In this document: positions 56,184 to 63,680 of the stretch, piece by piece
Numbering within the stretch: position 1 is the stretch's first letter
How the letters are laid out: each line of letters opens with the position of its first letter
DNA from: Ignavibacteria bacterium RIFOXYB12_FULL_35_14
Lineage (GTDB): Bacteria; Bacteroidota; Ignavibacteria; Ignavibacteriales; Ignavibacteriaceae
DNA length: 64,000 nucleotides
Reading direction: 5' to 3'
Assembly: GCA_001803045.1 (NCBI GenBank)
Contig: MHAR01000060.1
Span: forward strand, 1-64,000
Notes under the pieces: generated by a model
Told to the model about the DNA's origin: nothing
What the model saw: only the letters and a program-made list of their open reading frames with translations
Databases searched by the model: none
Made by a program: the position numbers and the translations under genes

Positions 56184-56205
56184 GAAAATTTGGAAGGTTT
56201 TGAAA
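56175..56205 (-). promoter_or_regulatory. Element-supplied promoter of tRNA-Lys
   Basis: On the minus strand TTTC (56202-56205) and TAATTTTG (56175-56182) are separated by exactly 19 bases; the -7 box ends three bases before the tRNA. The -7 box lies in the att repeat, but the -33 box belongs to the element. The original site at 63783-63813 has TTTG at the same spacing. Confidence 0.6.
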
Positions 56206-56253
56206 GCGGTTCTCAAGCGGCTTGTGAAATTAGACTTGATTCAAACTGAACAC

Positions 56254-56264
56254 TTTACTTAACA
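56254..56264. promoter_or_regulatory. Candidate integrase arm-type site (left)
   Basis: TTTACTTAACA lies 70 bases inside the left repeat. The same 11 bases occur at 63681-63691, 48 bases inside the right repeat, in the same orientation. Shared motifs near both ends are what arm-type integrase binding sites look like. Confidence 0.4.
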
Positions 56265-56313
56265 GTTTAAATAAGACTTTCAGCACTTCGATGAACATGA
56301 AAGGAGCTTTAAA

Positions 56314-57333
56314 ATGTTTCTATTCAAACGAGGTGCTATTTACCAGTTGGAATTTTTCGATGAGCAAGAGAATCGAATCAAGAGAGTCTCAACTAAAAGC
56401 AAAACGAAACCGGAAGCACTAAAATTTTTAACTGACTTCAGGAAACAACTCTCATGCAAACTTACCTTCAAATATATTTCTCTCAATCAATTCAGAGATG
56501 AATATTTAGAATATGTTTCAACATGCTTAACTAAAAATTATCATAAAAGCATAAATGTTTCCTTCCATTTTCTGTTTGATAAAATCAATAAAGACACTCC
56601 CCTAATAAGACTAAATGCAAAAGACCTTGAGAAATTATTGAGCATTAAGTTTCAAACTAATCCACATGTAGCATTATGCCACTATCGAAACTTAAAGAGT
56701 GCTTTTGGGAAGGCAGTTAAGTGGAATTACCTAACAAATAATCCCCTAAAGAGTTTTAGCTTACCAAAACCACCTCAATTGCATCCATTATTTATAAACA
56801 AAGATGAGTTGGATTTAATACTTATCAATGAATCTGACAATAATCTAAAAGACTTTTACTCTTTCGGTTTTTATACCGGTATGAGATTAAGTGAGATAAT
56901 AAATCTAAGATGGTGCTCTATTGACCTACAGCAAAGAGAAATTAAGGTTCAAAACACGAAGGAATTTACAACCAAAAATAAAAGGGATAGAGTTATCCCG
57001 ATAAACGACACACTTTATCAAATTCTGTCTGAAAGACTGCCAAAGATAATTTCAATAAATGAGAGTGAGTATGTTTTTTCCAACGCTAATGGTTTTAGAT
57101 ATTCACCGTTCTATATATCGAAAAAATTTAAGAGGGCTGTTAGAGAAACTAAACTCAATGACAAAATACATTTCCATTCATTAAGGCATAGCTTCATTTC
57201 AAATTTAATTCAGAGAGGATGTTCTATTTATGTTGCTAAGGAATTAGCGGGACATTCTCAAATATCTGTAACAGAGAATTACGCACACTTACGACCAGAG
57301 AACCTTAGAAACGCAGTAGAACTATTGAATTGA
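56314..57333 (+). CDS. int: Tyrosine recombinase (integrase) of the element
   Basis: Catalyses integration and excision at tRNA-Lys. It is a 339-aa protein: an N-terminal arm-binding region with FFDEQENRIKRVSTKSKT (~13-50), a SAM-like core-binding domain (~55-150), and a catalytic domain with all key residues: R191 (TGMRLSEI), a hairpin Lys in TTKNKRDR, H288 and R291 (HSLRHSF), H314 (LAGHSQIS) and the nucleophile Y323 (TENYAHL). AAAGGAG precedes the ATG. It reads away from the tRNA, in the usual position just inside attL. It looks intact, so the element may still be mobile. Confidence 0.95.
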   Translation: MFLFKRGAIYQLEFFDEQENRIKRVSTKSKTKPEALKFLTDFRKQLSCKLTFKYISLNQFRDEYLEYVSTCLTKNYHKSINVSFHFLFDKINKDTPLIRLNAKDLEKLLSIKFQTNPHVALCHYRNLKSAFGKAVKWNYLTNNPLKSFSLPKPPQLHPLFINKDELDLILINESDNNLKDFYSFGFYTGMRLSEIINLRWCSIDLQQREIKVQNTKEFTTKNKRDRVIPINDTLYQILSERLPKIISINESEYVFSNANGFRYSPFYISKKFKRAVRETKLNDKIHFHSLRHSFISNLIQRGCSIYVAKELAGHSQISVTENYAHLRPENLRNAVELLN

Positions 57334-57609
57334 GGTATTCAGCAAGCTCATTAGTTTTAGTTTATTAAATGCTCCCACACGCACAGAAACAGCCCTACAA
57401 GGGGTTTTATTATAGGTTTGACTAATTACCTTAGCAAGATAAAATATGAAACGAGGGGTGTATGACCAGACAGGGTAGGTTATTTTTATAAATCGGGCTA
57501 AAGTGCAAATTAGGATAGAGGCGAGAGACGTTATTTAGCAAAGTTGGGATTTTCATCTTAAATATTTTTTCACTTGTTTTGTAGTGCTACTAACTTTTAT
57601 TAGGGCAAA

Positions 57610-58725
57610 ATGAAACCGGACTCATATCTTCTATCGTCTTTCAAAATTGGAATAATAATTTTTATTCCCATAGCAATTATCATTTCTTTATTCCCGCCAT
57701 TTAATTGGGATATTCCCGCAAATCGCAAAGTTCATCATTATAATGCGATTGAAGATTTATTACCATTAAAAAAATATTCTTTGATTTTTGATTTTAATAA
57801 AAAGCATTTCATTTGGGGAGAATATACATTTCAAAACGAATATTATGATAAAGACTCTGTTAAAGTAAAAAATGTGTTATCAGACGCAATAAATTATAAT
57901 ATAATCAAGACTGGGATAGATTCTTTTTTTTCTTATGACTTGTTTAAATTCAAATTGTATAAAAAGCATGTTGTTGCTAAATCAAAAGTCGGAAAAATAA
58001 AGATATATGAGGCAACTTGGGAAGATTATGGCGGAATTACGCCCCCAGAAATAGTTCCACAAACCGATTGGTTACAGCGCAGAATTGCTGGTGAGCCCGA
58101 AGTTCCATTTCTTAAACAAACGAGGGGTGAAAATCCGTTAGGAATAACAGGCGACACAAGAAAATATAATTATAAACAATTAAAAGACGTGCAACTCACA
58201 ACTTCGCAACAACATAAAACAGAAACCTTTAGCGAAAGGCAAAAAGGCGGAATTACCCCAATTCAGGAGATGAGCAAATTAGATAAAATATTAAAAAAAC
58301 AACGTAAAAAGTGGATTTATAGTTGGGAAGATTTTGGCGGAATTACACCTCAACCGATACAAGAAAGAAGAAGAGTCTGGACGCTTGAAGATGTTGGTGT
58401 AATTACGCCCCAACCCGAAAAAAAATATTGGACACCCGAAAACTTCGGCGGCTATACACCCCAAACCGATATAACAAACGCTGAGAATTATTCAGAAATA
58501 AAAAACGAATATTTACAGAATCCCAAACTATGGGAGGTCAAATATCAAAAATCTTTTGACAGCACTAAGGCATTCAGTTTATACGACATTGTAAAACCAC
58601 ATTATTATTTATTAGAAAGAGAACTATTGTTTTCAGAACTTTTTGTCAATTACCTATTAGCATTTTTCTTATCAATTGGTTTGGGACTTCTATTTGTTAA
58701 AGTTAAAGAACGTAAAAGAAATTAA
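57610..58725 (+). CDS. Two-helix membrane protein with GGITPQ repeats, unknown function
   Basis: A 371-aa protein that I cannot assign to a family. One helix lies at residues 13-29 (IGIIIFIPIAIIISLF) and another near 342-362; the ~310 residues between would lie on one side of the membrane. They hold five degenerate repeats of a W-x-E-[DN]-x-G-G-I-T-P-[QP] unit: WEDYGGITPP (137-146), KGGITP (212-217), WEDFGGITPQ (239-248), WTLEDVGVITPQ (257-268) and WTPENFGGYTPQ (274-285). The spacing is irregular and the linkers are charged. It is the first cargo gene after the integrase, with 276 bases between them. A possible role in surface or phage interaction is speculation. Confidence 0.7.
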   Translation: MKPDSYLLSSFKIGIIIFIPIAIIISLFPPFNWDIPANRKVHHYNAIEDLLPLKKYSLIFDFNKKHFIWGEYTFQNEYYDKDSVKVKNVLSDAINYNIIKTGIDSFFSYDLFKFKLYKKHVVAKSKVGKIKIYEATWEDYGGITPPEIVPQTDWLQRRIAGEPEVPFLKQTRGENPLGITGDTRKYNYKQLKDVQLTTSQQHKTETFSERQKGGITPIQEMSKLDKILKKQRKKWIYSWEDFGGITPQPIQERRRVWTLEDVGVITPQPEKKYWTPENFGGYTPQTDITNAENYSEIKNEYLQNPKLWEVKYQKSFDSTKAFSLYDIVKPHYYLLERELLFSELFVNYLLAFFLSIGLGLLFVKVKERKRN

Positions 58726-58868
58726 TACTTGCAATTTTAATTTTAACACTACTATTAAGATTTTAATAATATTTTCATAAAGATAATGTTTTGTTTACTA
58801 AGTAATCTTTATTGGTTAAATTAAGAGAGTATCTAATTCATTCCTTGAAAGTATTCGGAATATGAATT

Positions 58869-59303
58869 ATGAAAGATAAAATTCTAAAAATATTTGTTTT
58901 GTTATTTTCTTCAATATTATTTATTTCTTGCGCATCTTCCGAAGATTTGTCACGTTCTGAAAATCAAATCAAAGATTTAGACTCCAAAGTAAATTCTCTC
59001 CAACAAGAAGTAGCATTTCTAAAAGGGAAAATAGAATCTATTGAAAAAATATTGATGAATATTAATAATCAAATTATCCAGTTACAATTAATGCCAAATA
59101 TGGTTACTCCAGATAATACTTCTACTGAACAAGATTTACTAAATTTAAAAACAAATACAAATTCAAAAACCAAAACAAGTATTGATAAAAAATCATCCTC
59201 TGAAACAAGTTCTGGTAGATGTCAAGCTATTACACAAAAAGGAACACAGTGTAAAAGGAATGCAAAACCTGGTAGTAAATATTGTTGGCAACATCAGAAA
59301 TAA
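58869..59303 (+). CDS. Coiled-coil lipoprotein with C-terminal Cys/His zinc-type motif (DUF5763-like)
   Basis: A 144-aa protein with a lipoprotein signal (lipobox FISC, C21), a heptad-rich coiled coil (~28-75: KDLDSKVNSLQQEVAFLKGK), an S/T/K-rich linker, and a compact end in which C118, C128, C139 and H142 can bind zinc (RCQAITQKGTQCKRNAKPGS, then KYCWQH). The last motif resembles the DUF5763 family, which is usually found in other contexts without a function assigned. It is expected at the envelope. It is followed after six bases by the next exported protein. Confidence 0.75.
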   Translation: MKDKILKIFVLLFSSILFISCASSEDLSRSENQIKDLDSKVNSLQQEVAFLKGKIESIEKILMNINNQIIQLQLMPNMVTPDNTSTEQDLLNLKTNTNSKTKTSIDKKSSSETSSGRCQAITQKGTQCKRNAKPGSKYCWQHQK

Positions 59304-59315
59304 AGGGAGTTGAAA

Positions 59316-59810
59316 ATGATTAAAATATTTTCGTTATTATTTGTCTTTATCACAATAACATCAATTTATTGTCAAAAACAATATATTGATTTTTACGGAA
59401 CTAAAATTAGGTTAGGAATGACTGAAAAAGAATTAAAAGATTTAATCAAATTCCCTTACGAATTTGGGATGTGGGAGAATTCTGAGTCGGGTGTGGTGGA
59501 AGATAAGCTGACTGGAAAGTTTGTGTTAAGTATTGGATTTGAAAATAAACGTGTAAGTTTTGTTAGTCGACATTGGGCTGACCAAAATGAAGATACATCA
59601 ATGGACTTTGCAAAAAAGATTTACTCTTTATTTAAAAAAGTAGAAAGTGAAGGTTTAGAGAATGCTATAATTAACACAGGTTCAAATAGTGAGGCAGAGT
59701 ATAATGTTTATCAAATATGGTTTGTCTATGGAGATAAGAAAATAACTTTATCTATTACAGAGGGTGAAAATAAAAATGACGTGTCACTAACAGAGCAACT
59801 TTATAAGTAG
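59316..59810 (+). CDS. Small exported protein of unknown function
   Basis: A 164-aa protein with a Sec signal peptide (MIKIFSLLFVFITITSIYCQ). The mature part is a mixed alpha/beta domain with IRLGMTEKELKDLI and an SIGFENKRVSFVSRHW strand pair. The LGMTEKEL segment recalls BamE/SmpA-like domains, but I would not assign that. The ATG at 59316 follows AAGGGAG, better than the in-frame TTG at 59310. It is co-transcribed with the lipoprotein gene, so the two may work together at the envelope. Confidence 0.6.
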   Translation: MIKIFSLLFVFITITSIYCQKQYIDFYGTKIRLGMTEKELKDLIKFPYEFGMWENSESGVVEDKLTGKFVLSIGFENKRVSFVSRHWADQNEDTSMDFAKKIYSLFKKVESEGLENAIINTGSNSEAEYNVYQIWFVYGDKKITLSITEGENKNDVSLTEQLYK

Positions 59811-59834
59811 GGAAACTTACCAACGAGATTTAAA

Positions 59835-60542
59835 ATGAAAAAAAGTAATAATTCTGATGATTTGAAAAAATTCATTAAAAAAATAGACCTTAATAACAAA
59901 GTAAATCTGATAAAATGGGAAAATTCAGGTGAGGTCTGGGAAAGAGAGTTATTTAAAATGACTAAAAGTTTATATAAGCAAGAGATTTTACCTGTATTAT
60001 TGGAAAAAATTGAAACGAATGATTTTGATCGAGATTTTATTTTCCATAATATTTTTCTACAAATATTAGTATCAGCAAGGTATTTGTTAGAGGTGAATGA
60101 CACTTACATTTTTGAATATAAAAATGTAGAAAATTATCATGAGCTTGATATTTTACAACAAATAATTTCAAAACGAAAAATTATTTTGAAAAAGGAGGAA
60201 GCAGACTTTTTTATTAGATTTCAACTAATAGTCCCAGCAACATTGGTGCATTATCTACAAATAAATAATTCAAAATGGTTAGCAGAATATATGACTAAGC
60301 ATAAAGAACTTTTCACAGCTGAAGCATACTACAATACTCAACTAAAAATACTTCCTAAACAAAAAACTCAGTTCGAAAAAGAAATTCTTATTTCAAAAAT
60401 CAAAGAAGTAAAAGAGAAGTTGATAAAAACTAATCCAGGCAAAAAAGCCACTGTAAGAGCAACCGCAATTGCTCTTAAAATTCCAGATACTACTTTTAGG
60501 GAGAGATTGAAAACTTATAAAATTAGTTTTGAAGAAATATAA
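59835..60542 (+). CDS. Unknown helical protein with C-terminal helix-turn-helix
   Basis: A 235-aa, mostly helical cytoplasmic protein without signal peptide. Residues ~200-235 (KKATVRATAIALKIPDTTFR) form a likely psq/Fis-type helix-turn-helix, so it may bind DNA. The first 190 residues show no family that I know. It begins 24 bases after the exported protein gene, and its stop is directly followed by the iteron array. A role as regulator or replication initiator binding those repeats is possible but unproven. Confidence 0.6.
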   Translation: MKKSNNSDDLKKFIKKIDLNNKVNLIKWENSGEVWERELFKMTKSLYKQEILPVLLEKIETNDFDRDFIFHNIFLQILVSARYLLEVNDTYIFEYKNVENYHELDILQQIISKRKIILKKEEADFFIRFQLIVPATLVHYLQINNSKWLAEYMTKHKELFTAEAYYNTQLKILPKQKTQFEKEILISKIKEVKEKLIKTNPGKKATVRATAIALKIPDTTFRERLKTYKISFEEI

Positions 60543-60666
60543 TTCACGGAAGTTCACGAATTAAAAGTTCACGAAAATTCACGGAATTATTTTAACCTAA
60601 TTTAAACGCTCCAAAACCTTCTTATCTATTCAAATTCACAATTTTATTTTCACGAAAATTAACGGA
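60543..60666. repeat. TTCACGRA iteron-like array, candidate replication origin
   Basis: Perfect TTCACG[GA]A copies start at 60543, 60553, 60568, 60578 and 60649, with a degenerate TTAACGGA at 60659. All are in the same orientation; the first four are 10, 15 and 10 bases apart, so pairs lie one helical turn apart. The A/T-rich flank and the replication cassette directly downstream fit an origin. Confidence 0.6.
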
Positions 60667-60673
60667 TTACAGT

Positions 60674-60812
60674 TTGCATACATAATGCTGTATGCCAATC
60701 ATCAACACAAACATAAAATTGAAAAGTGAATTAAATTTAGCGGTGGGAAATACCCTTCATTCCATTGGTGGTTGCATACGCCCACCGCTGCATTTGGGAG
60801 AGATGTATGCAA
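60674..60812. promoter_or_regulatory. Paired TTGCATAC/GTATGC inverted repeats over the replication operon start
   Basis: TTGCATAC (60674-60681) and GTATGC (60690-60695) form a palindrome. A second pair, TTGCATAC (60773-60780) and GTATGCAA (60805-60812), brackets the ribosome site, and its right arm contains the start codon at 60807. A second inverted repeat, AGCGGTGGG (60739-60747) / CCCACCGCT (60781-60789), is nested between them. This looks like an operator or an mRNA structure controlling the operon. Confidence 0.55.
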
Positions 60813-61193
60813 ACACAAATCAGAATTTCCGGCAACTCGATTTACTGGAAAACTTTCAAATGGGGTGAAATCATCCCCGAAAAATCTACTTTCGGAGTAG
60901 TTCCCCGCACAGAGAAAAACATCTTCAAAATGTTTAACGGTCTCGGACTCAATGAAGAAATACTTTTCATGCTCCGAGATTTACGGATAAAATTTATTGA
61001 AGTTCCGTTTAATGGTTCAATTCTATCAACTACAGTTGAGAAATGGATTAGAGAAGGAATACGAAGCAGATATGTAAGCGATAAGGTAGACAGGCAGATC
61101 ATCCTACCAATAACTAAGATTAGTTTAGCTGAATCAAATCTGAACTTGCAAGCACCAAGCCAGTTGAATCTTTTTCAGGGAATGCAACAATGA
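60807..61193 (+). CDS. Unknown protein with C-terminal beta-clamp-binding-like motif
   Basis: A 128-aa protein, first in a coupled operon with the replication ATPase. The ATG at 60807 follows GGGAG at 60797-60801; a longer in-frame opening at 60765 has no ribosome site. The body (KTFKWGEIIPEKSTFGVVPR; VEKWIREGIRSRYVS) matches no family that I know. The tail ends SQLNLFQGMQQ, in which QLNLF (119-123) fits the QLxLF motif used to bind the DnaN sliding clamp. Binding of the host clamp is inference. It overlaps the next gene by ATGA. Confidence 0.6.
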   Translation: MQTQIRISGNSIYWKTFKWGEIIPEKSTFGVVPRTEKNIFKMFNGLGLNEEILFMLRDLRIKFIEVPFNGSILSTTVEKWIREGIRSRYVSDKVDRQIILPITKISLAESNLNLQAPSQLNLFQGMQQ

Positions 61194-61465
61194 AACCAGA
61201 AAACCTTGAAACGTTAAATAAACTATATGAGAGTTTGAAAATTTTATGTTATCAGTTCCCTGTCTTCATTTCAGATTTTGATATTGATTTCATTAAAAAA
61301 TCAGAAATTGAAAAATTAGTATTTAATCAAGTTCAGACAGAGCTTAAAATTTGTTTATCAAACCTTTTCAACACTTCCGATTTAATATTCAATATTATCA
61401 ATTCAGATGATGAAGGAGAAATAAATTCTTTACTTAATTCTATAAATACGGATGGTGTATTATGA
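61190..61465 (+). CDS. Small unknown acidic protein in the replication cassette
   Basis: A 91-aa, mostly helical, acidic protein (ETLNKLYESLKILCYQFPVF ... DDEGEINSLLNSINTDGVL). I recognise no domain. It overlaps its upstream and downstream genes by four bases each, which argues that it is real and made in proportion to the replication proteins. It could be a partner or loader of the ATPase encoded next. Confidence 0.6.
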   Translation: MKPENLETLNKLYESLKILCYQFPVFISDFDIDFIKKSEIEKLVFNQVQTELKICLSNLFNTSDLIFNIINSDDEGEINSLLNSINTDGVL

Positions 61466-62757
61466 TTGATAACAACAAACGTAAATCCTTAAAGGGATAT
61501 GAATTAAAAATCTTATCCAGTATGCTGAACGATTTGAATTTAATTCCAGAAATAGCAGGCGTATTTAGTGAAGATAGTTTTTCAGATAATCACCGAGAAC
61601 TATTTATAAAAATTTGTGAGCTTGGCAAAAATCAAAAAGATTCTACTCTTTTGATTGATGACTTATGCAAGCTGAATATAACAAATTGGAAATATCGAGA
61701 ACTACAAAAACTCAAAGACGTTGGAAAATCATTTACTAAAGATGATGTTAAAAGTGCTGTTAAGTATCTTTTAAATGCAAGTTTACCATTCGAGCAAGAT
61801 AAAAATTTACTATCAACTGTAAACCAAAACAACGGACATATAAAACTTGTAAACGCAAGGGAGCTTCAAACTATGGAACTAAAACCAATCAATTGGGTAA
61901 TTAAAGATTTACTTCCAGAAGGTCTATTGATACTTGCAGGCAGACCAAAAATAGGAAAATCTTTTTTAGCATTGAATATGAGCTTGGCGATAGCAAATGG
62001 CGGACATGCCTTAGGATACTTCAGGGCAAATAAAAACTCCGTCCTATACATTCCTTATGAGGATAATTACAGACGTTTACAGGATAGAATAAATCGGATG
62101 TTAGCAGAGGAACATTATAAAGAAGCACCTTCAAATTTATTCATTCCAAAAGATTGCGATTTTCCTAAGATGACAATTGAAGGGATAGACAGTCTCGGAA
62201 AGATTTTAGATGATAATAACGATATAAAATTAGTTGTCTTAGATACGCTTGGACGGTCTATTGTAAGAAGCAACAAACGAAATGCTAATCAGTTTCAAGA
62301 TGAATATGATTTCCTGTCTGTAATCCAAAAAATAGCTTTACAGAGGCATATAAGTATTTTATTAGTTCACCACACAACTAAAATGAGATATGAAGATGTT
62401 TTTGACCAAGTTCTCGGAACTACAGGTTTAACAGCTTCACCGGATTCCTTGATGTTACTTAGTAAGGATTCAAATAAGGAATTCAGCTTAGCTATAACAG
62501 GCAGGGACATTGAGGAAAAAGAATATACTCTAAAGTTTCAAAATTGCATTTGGATTATAGAGGGTGAAAAAGGCAAAACCACCACACCGGAACGTGAAGA
62601 AATTATTTCTCTATTCCTACAGCAGAACCGACCACTTAAAACAAAAGAAATTGCTGAATATTTAGGTAAGACGGAAACCAATGTATGTAACATGCTAAAG
62701 AAAATACCCGAAATAGTGAAAGTTAAATATGGTGAATATGTGTTAAATACTAAGTGA
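61462..62757 (+). CDS. RepA/DnaB-like replicative ATPase (DnaB-N, AAA_25, winged helix)
   Basis: A 431-aa protein likely to replicate the element. Residues ~8-105 resemble the DnaB N-terminal domain (KGYELKILSSMLNDLNLIPE ... SFSDNHRELFIKI). The RecA-like core has Walker A GRPKIGKSF (160-168), Walker B LVVLDTLGR (D261) and ISILLVHHTTK, the RepA/AAA_25 form. A winged helix at ~380-431 (NRPLKTKEIAEYLGKTETNV) could bind DNA or proteins. The DnaB-N plus RepA-type core plus wing combination is more typical of phage and satellite helicases than of chromosomal DnaB. Confidence 0.82.
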   Translation: MIDNNKRKSLKGYELKILSSMLNDLNLIPEIAGVFSEDSFSDNHRELFIKICELGKNQKDSTLLIDDLCKLNITNWKYRELQKLKDVGKSFTKDDVKSAVKYLLNASLPFEQDKNLLSTVNQNNGHIKLVNARELQTMELKPINWVIKDLLPEGLLILAGRPKIGKSFLALNMSLAIANGGHALGYFRANKNSVLYIPYEDNYRRLQDRINRMLAEEHYKEAPSNLFIPKDCDFPKMTIEGIDSLGKILDDNNDIKLVVLDTLGRSIVRSNKRNANQFQDEYDFLSVIQKIALQRHISILLVHHTTKMRYEDVFDQVLGTTGLTASPDSLMLLSKDSNKEFSLAITGRDIEEKEYTLKFQNCIWIIEGEKGKTTTPEREEIISLFLQQNRPLKTKEIAEYLGKTETNVCNMLKKIPEIVKVKYGEYVLNTK

Positions 62758-62758
62758 A

Positions 62759-62820
62759 AGTGATGTAAGTAGTGAATGTTTGTAATAAAGATTCATCAGT
62801 TTCATTACTTACACTACACT
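62759..62820. repeat. Imperfect inverted repeat downstream of the ATPase gene
   Basis: AGTGATGTAAGTAGTG (62759-62774) pairs with CATTACTTACACTACACT (62803-62820) apart from a two-base bulge, one mismatch and one wobble. It begins directly after the stop. It is followed by ATTAAC (62821-62826) / GTTAAT (62838-62843). It may be a terminator-like structure or a binding site. Confidence 0.5.
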
Positions 62821-62919
62821 ATTAACAAAGTATTTTCGTTAATGAAGAAATGACTTTGATTTCATAGCAGCCAAATAAATAGAACAATATTGAATAAAAA
62901 TAGAATGAAAGGAATAGAA

Positions 62920-63267
62920 ATGCCATTCAAAAAAGGAAAAGAAAAAACTGGCGGAATTAGTAAAGGACAAAAACACAGGAAGACATTGCTTAGAGAAAAA
63001 CTCGGAGTGAAAACAGTCAAGAAAATTGATGAGTTTGCTGAAATGTTAATAAGGAACTGGTTTGAGTTTCTTTCGACTGATGATAATACTGTTAGACTTA
63101 CAGCGACAAAGGAATTATCAAAGTTTGTATTTCCAACTAAGAGACAGATTGAATCAACACTAAAACCGATGAGTATTGAAGATTTTATAAGAGGAATGAG
63201 GGAAGGTAAACTGAATCTTTGCGAGGGAGATGATGAAAATGAAGTGGAAAGATTAGGAACGTCTTAA
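62920..63267 (+). CDS. Small basic protein, possible terminase-small-subunit-like (DUF5681-like)
   Basis: A 115-aa protein starting MPFKKGKEKTGGISKGQKHR. The glycine- and lysine-rich lead followed by a helical body (LREKLGVKTVKKIDEFAEML; TVRLTATKELSKFVFPTKRQ) resembles DUF5681/small-terminase-like proteins of phages, which usually begin with a K-G-x-S-G-N-P-x-G-R-P tract. The match is partial. AAAGGA before the ATG at 62920 decides the start over TTG at 62890. A small-terminase-like gene in an element without capsid genes would suggest hijacking of a helper phage; that is inference. Confidence 0.5.
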   Translation: MPFKKGKEKTGGISKGQKHRKTLLREKLGVKTVKKIDEFAEMLIRNWFEFLSTDDNTVRLTATKELSKFVFPTKRQIESTLKPMSIEDFIRGMREGKLNLCEGDDENEVERLGTS

Positions 63268-63333
63268 ATAAATAATGTTTGGTTAAAAGTTTAGTGTTGA
63301 CTTTGGTAAATAGAACAATTAATTTTACAATAA

Positions 63334-63516
63334 ATGAAAACAGATATTTCTAAACTAAAAACAATTCCCAATTTTGGAAGGATGAAAGGTATATCTAAAC
63401 AAAGGATTTATATCTTAGTGAGAGATGGAAAGTTTGATACCTTAGAAATTGATGGTGTGAAATTTATAGTGCTAAATGAAAAAGCACTAAATTATAAAAA
63501 GCAATTTCCCCAATAA
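63334..63516 (+). CDS. Excisionase-like small helix-turn-helix protein
   Basis: A 60-aa protein with a MerR/Xis-type winged helix (IPNFGRMKGISKQRIYILVR, then DGKFDTLEIDGVKFIVLN). Its size and its position at the end of the element suggest a recombination directionality factor or a small regulator. In contrast to the common int-xis pair it lies at the opposite end from the integrase. The ribosome site is weak. Confidence 0.65.
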   Translation: MKTDISKLKTIPNFGRMKGISKQRIYILVRDGKFDTLEIDGVKFIVLNEKALNYKKQFPQ

Positions 63517-63579
63517 ATAAGTTTAATAATTAAAACTGTCTAAATACCACGATGAAAAAAGAATTAACATTTGAAGAAA

Positions 63580-63637
63580 GCCTGAGCGGTTTATTAAGGT
63601 GTGGTAACCTTGACAGTTTCCGTTTGGGCTTTTTTTG
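63580..63637 (+). terminator. Strong nested-hairpin terminator at the right end of the element
   Basis: GCCTGAGCGG (63580-63589) pairs along its full length with CCGTTTGGGC (63620-63629), using three G-U pairs. An inner stem AAGGT/ACCTT (63596-63600 / 63607-63611) sits inside, and seven T follow. It should stop transcription leaving the element toward attR and the OsmC gene. Confidence 0.75.
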
Positions 63638-63680
63638 TTTTGTTCTTTTGATGTTGCTGGAAGTGAATTTCACTTAACGA

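Noticed and set aside
63552-63677. 41-codon frame starting MKKELTFEESLSGLL, which recalls the N-terminus of exonuclease VII small subunit (XseB)
   Set aside because: Only about 13 residues resemble XseB; the rest is a Phe/Leu run encoded by the terminator T-stretch, and the frame overlaps a strong hairpin terminator.
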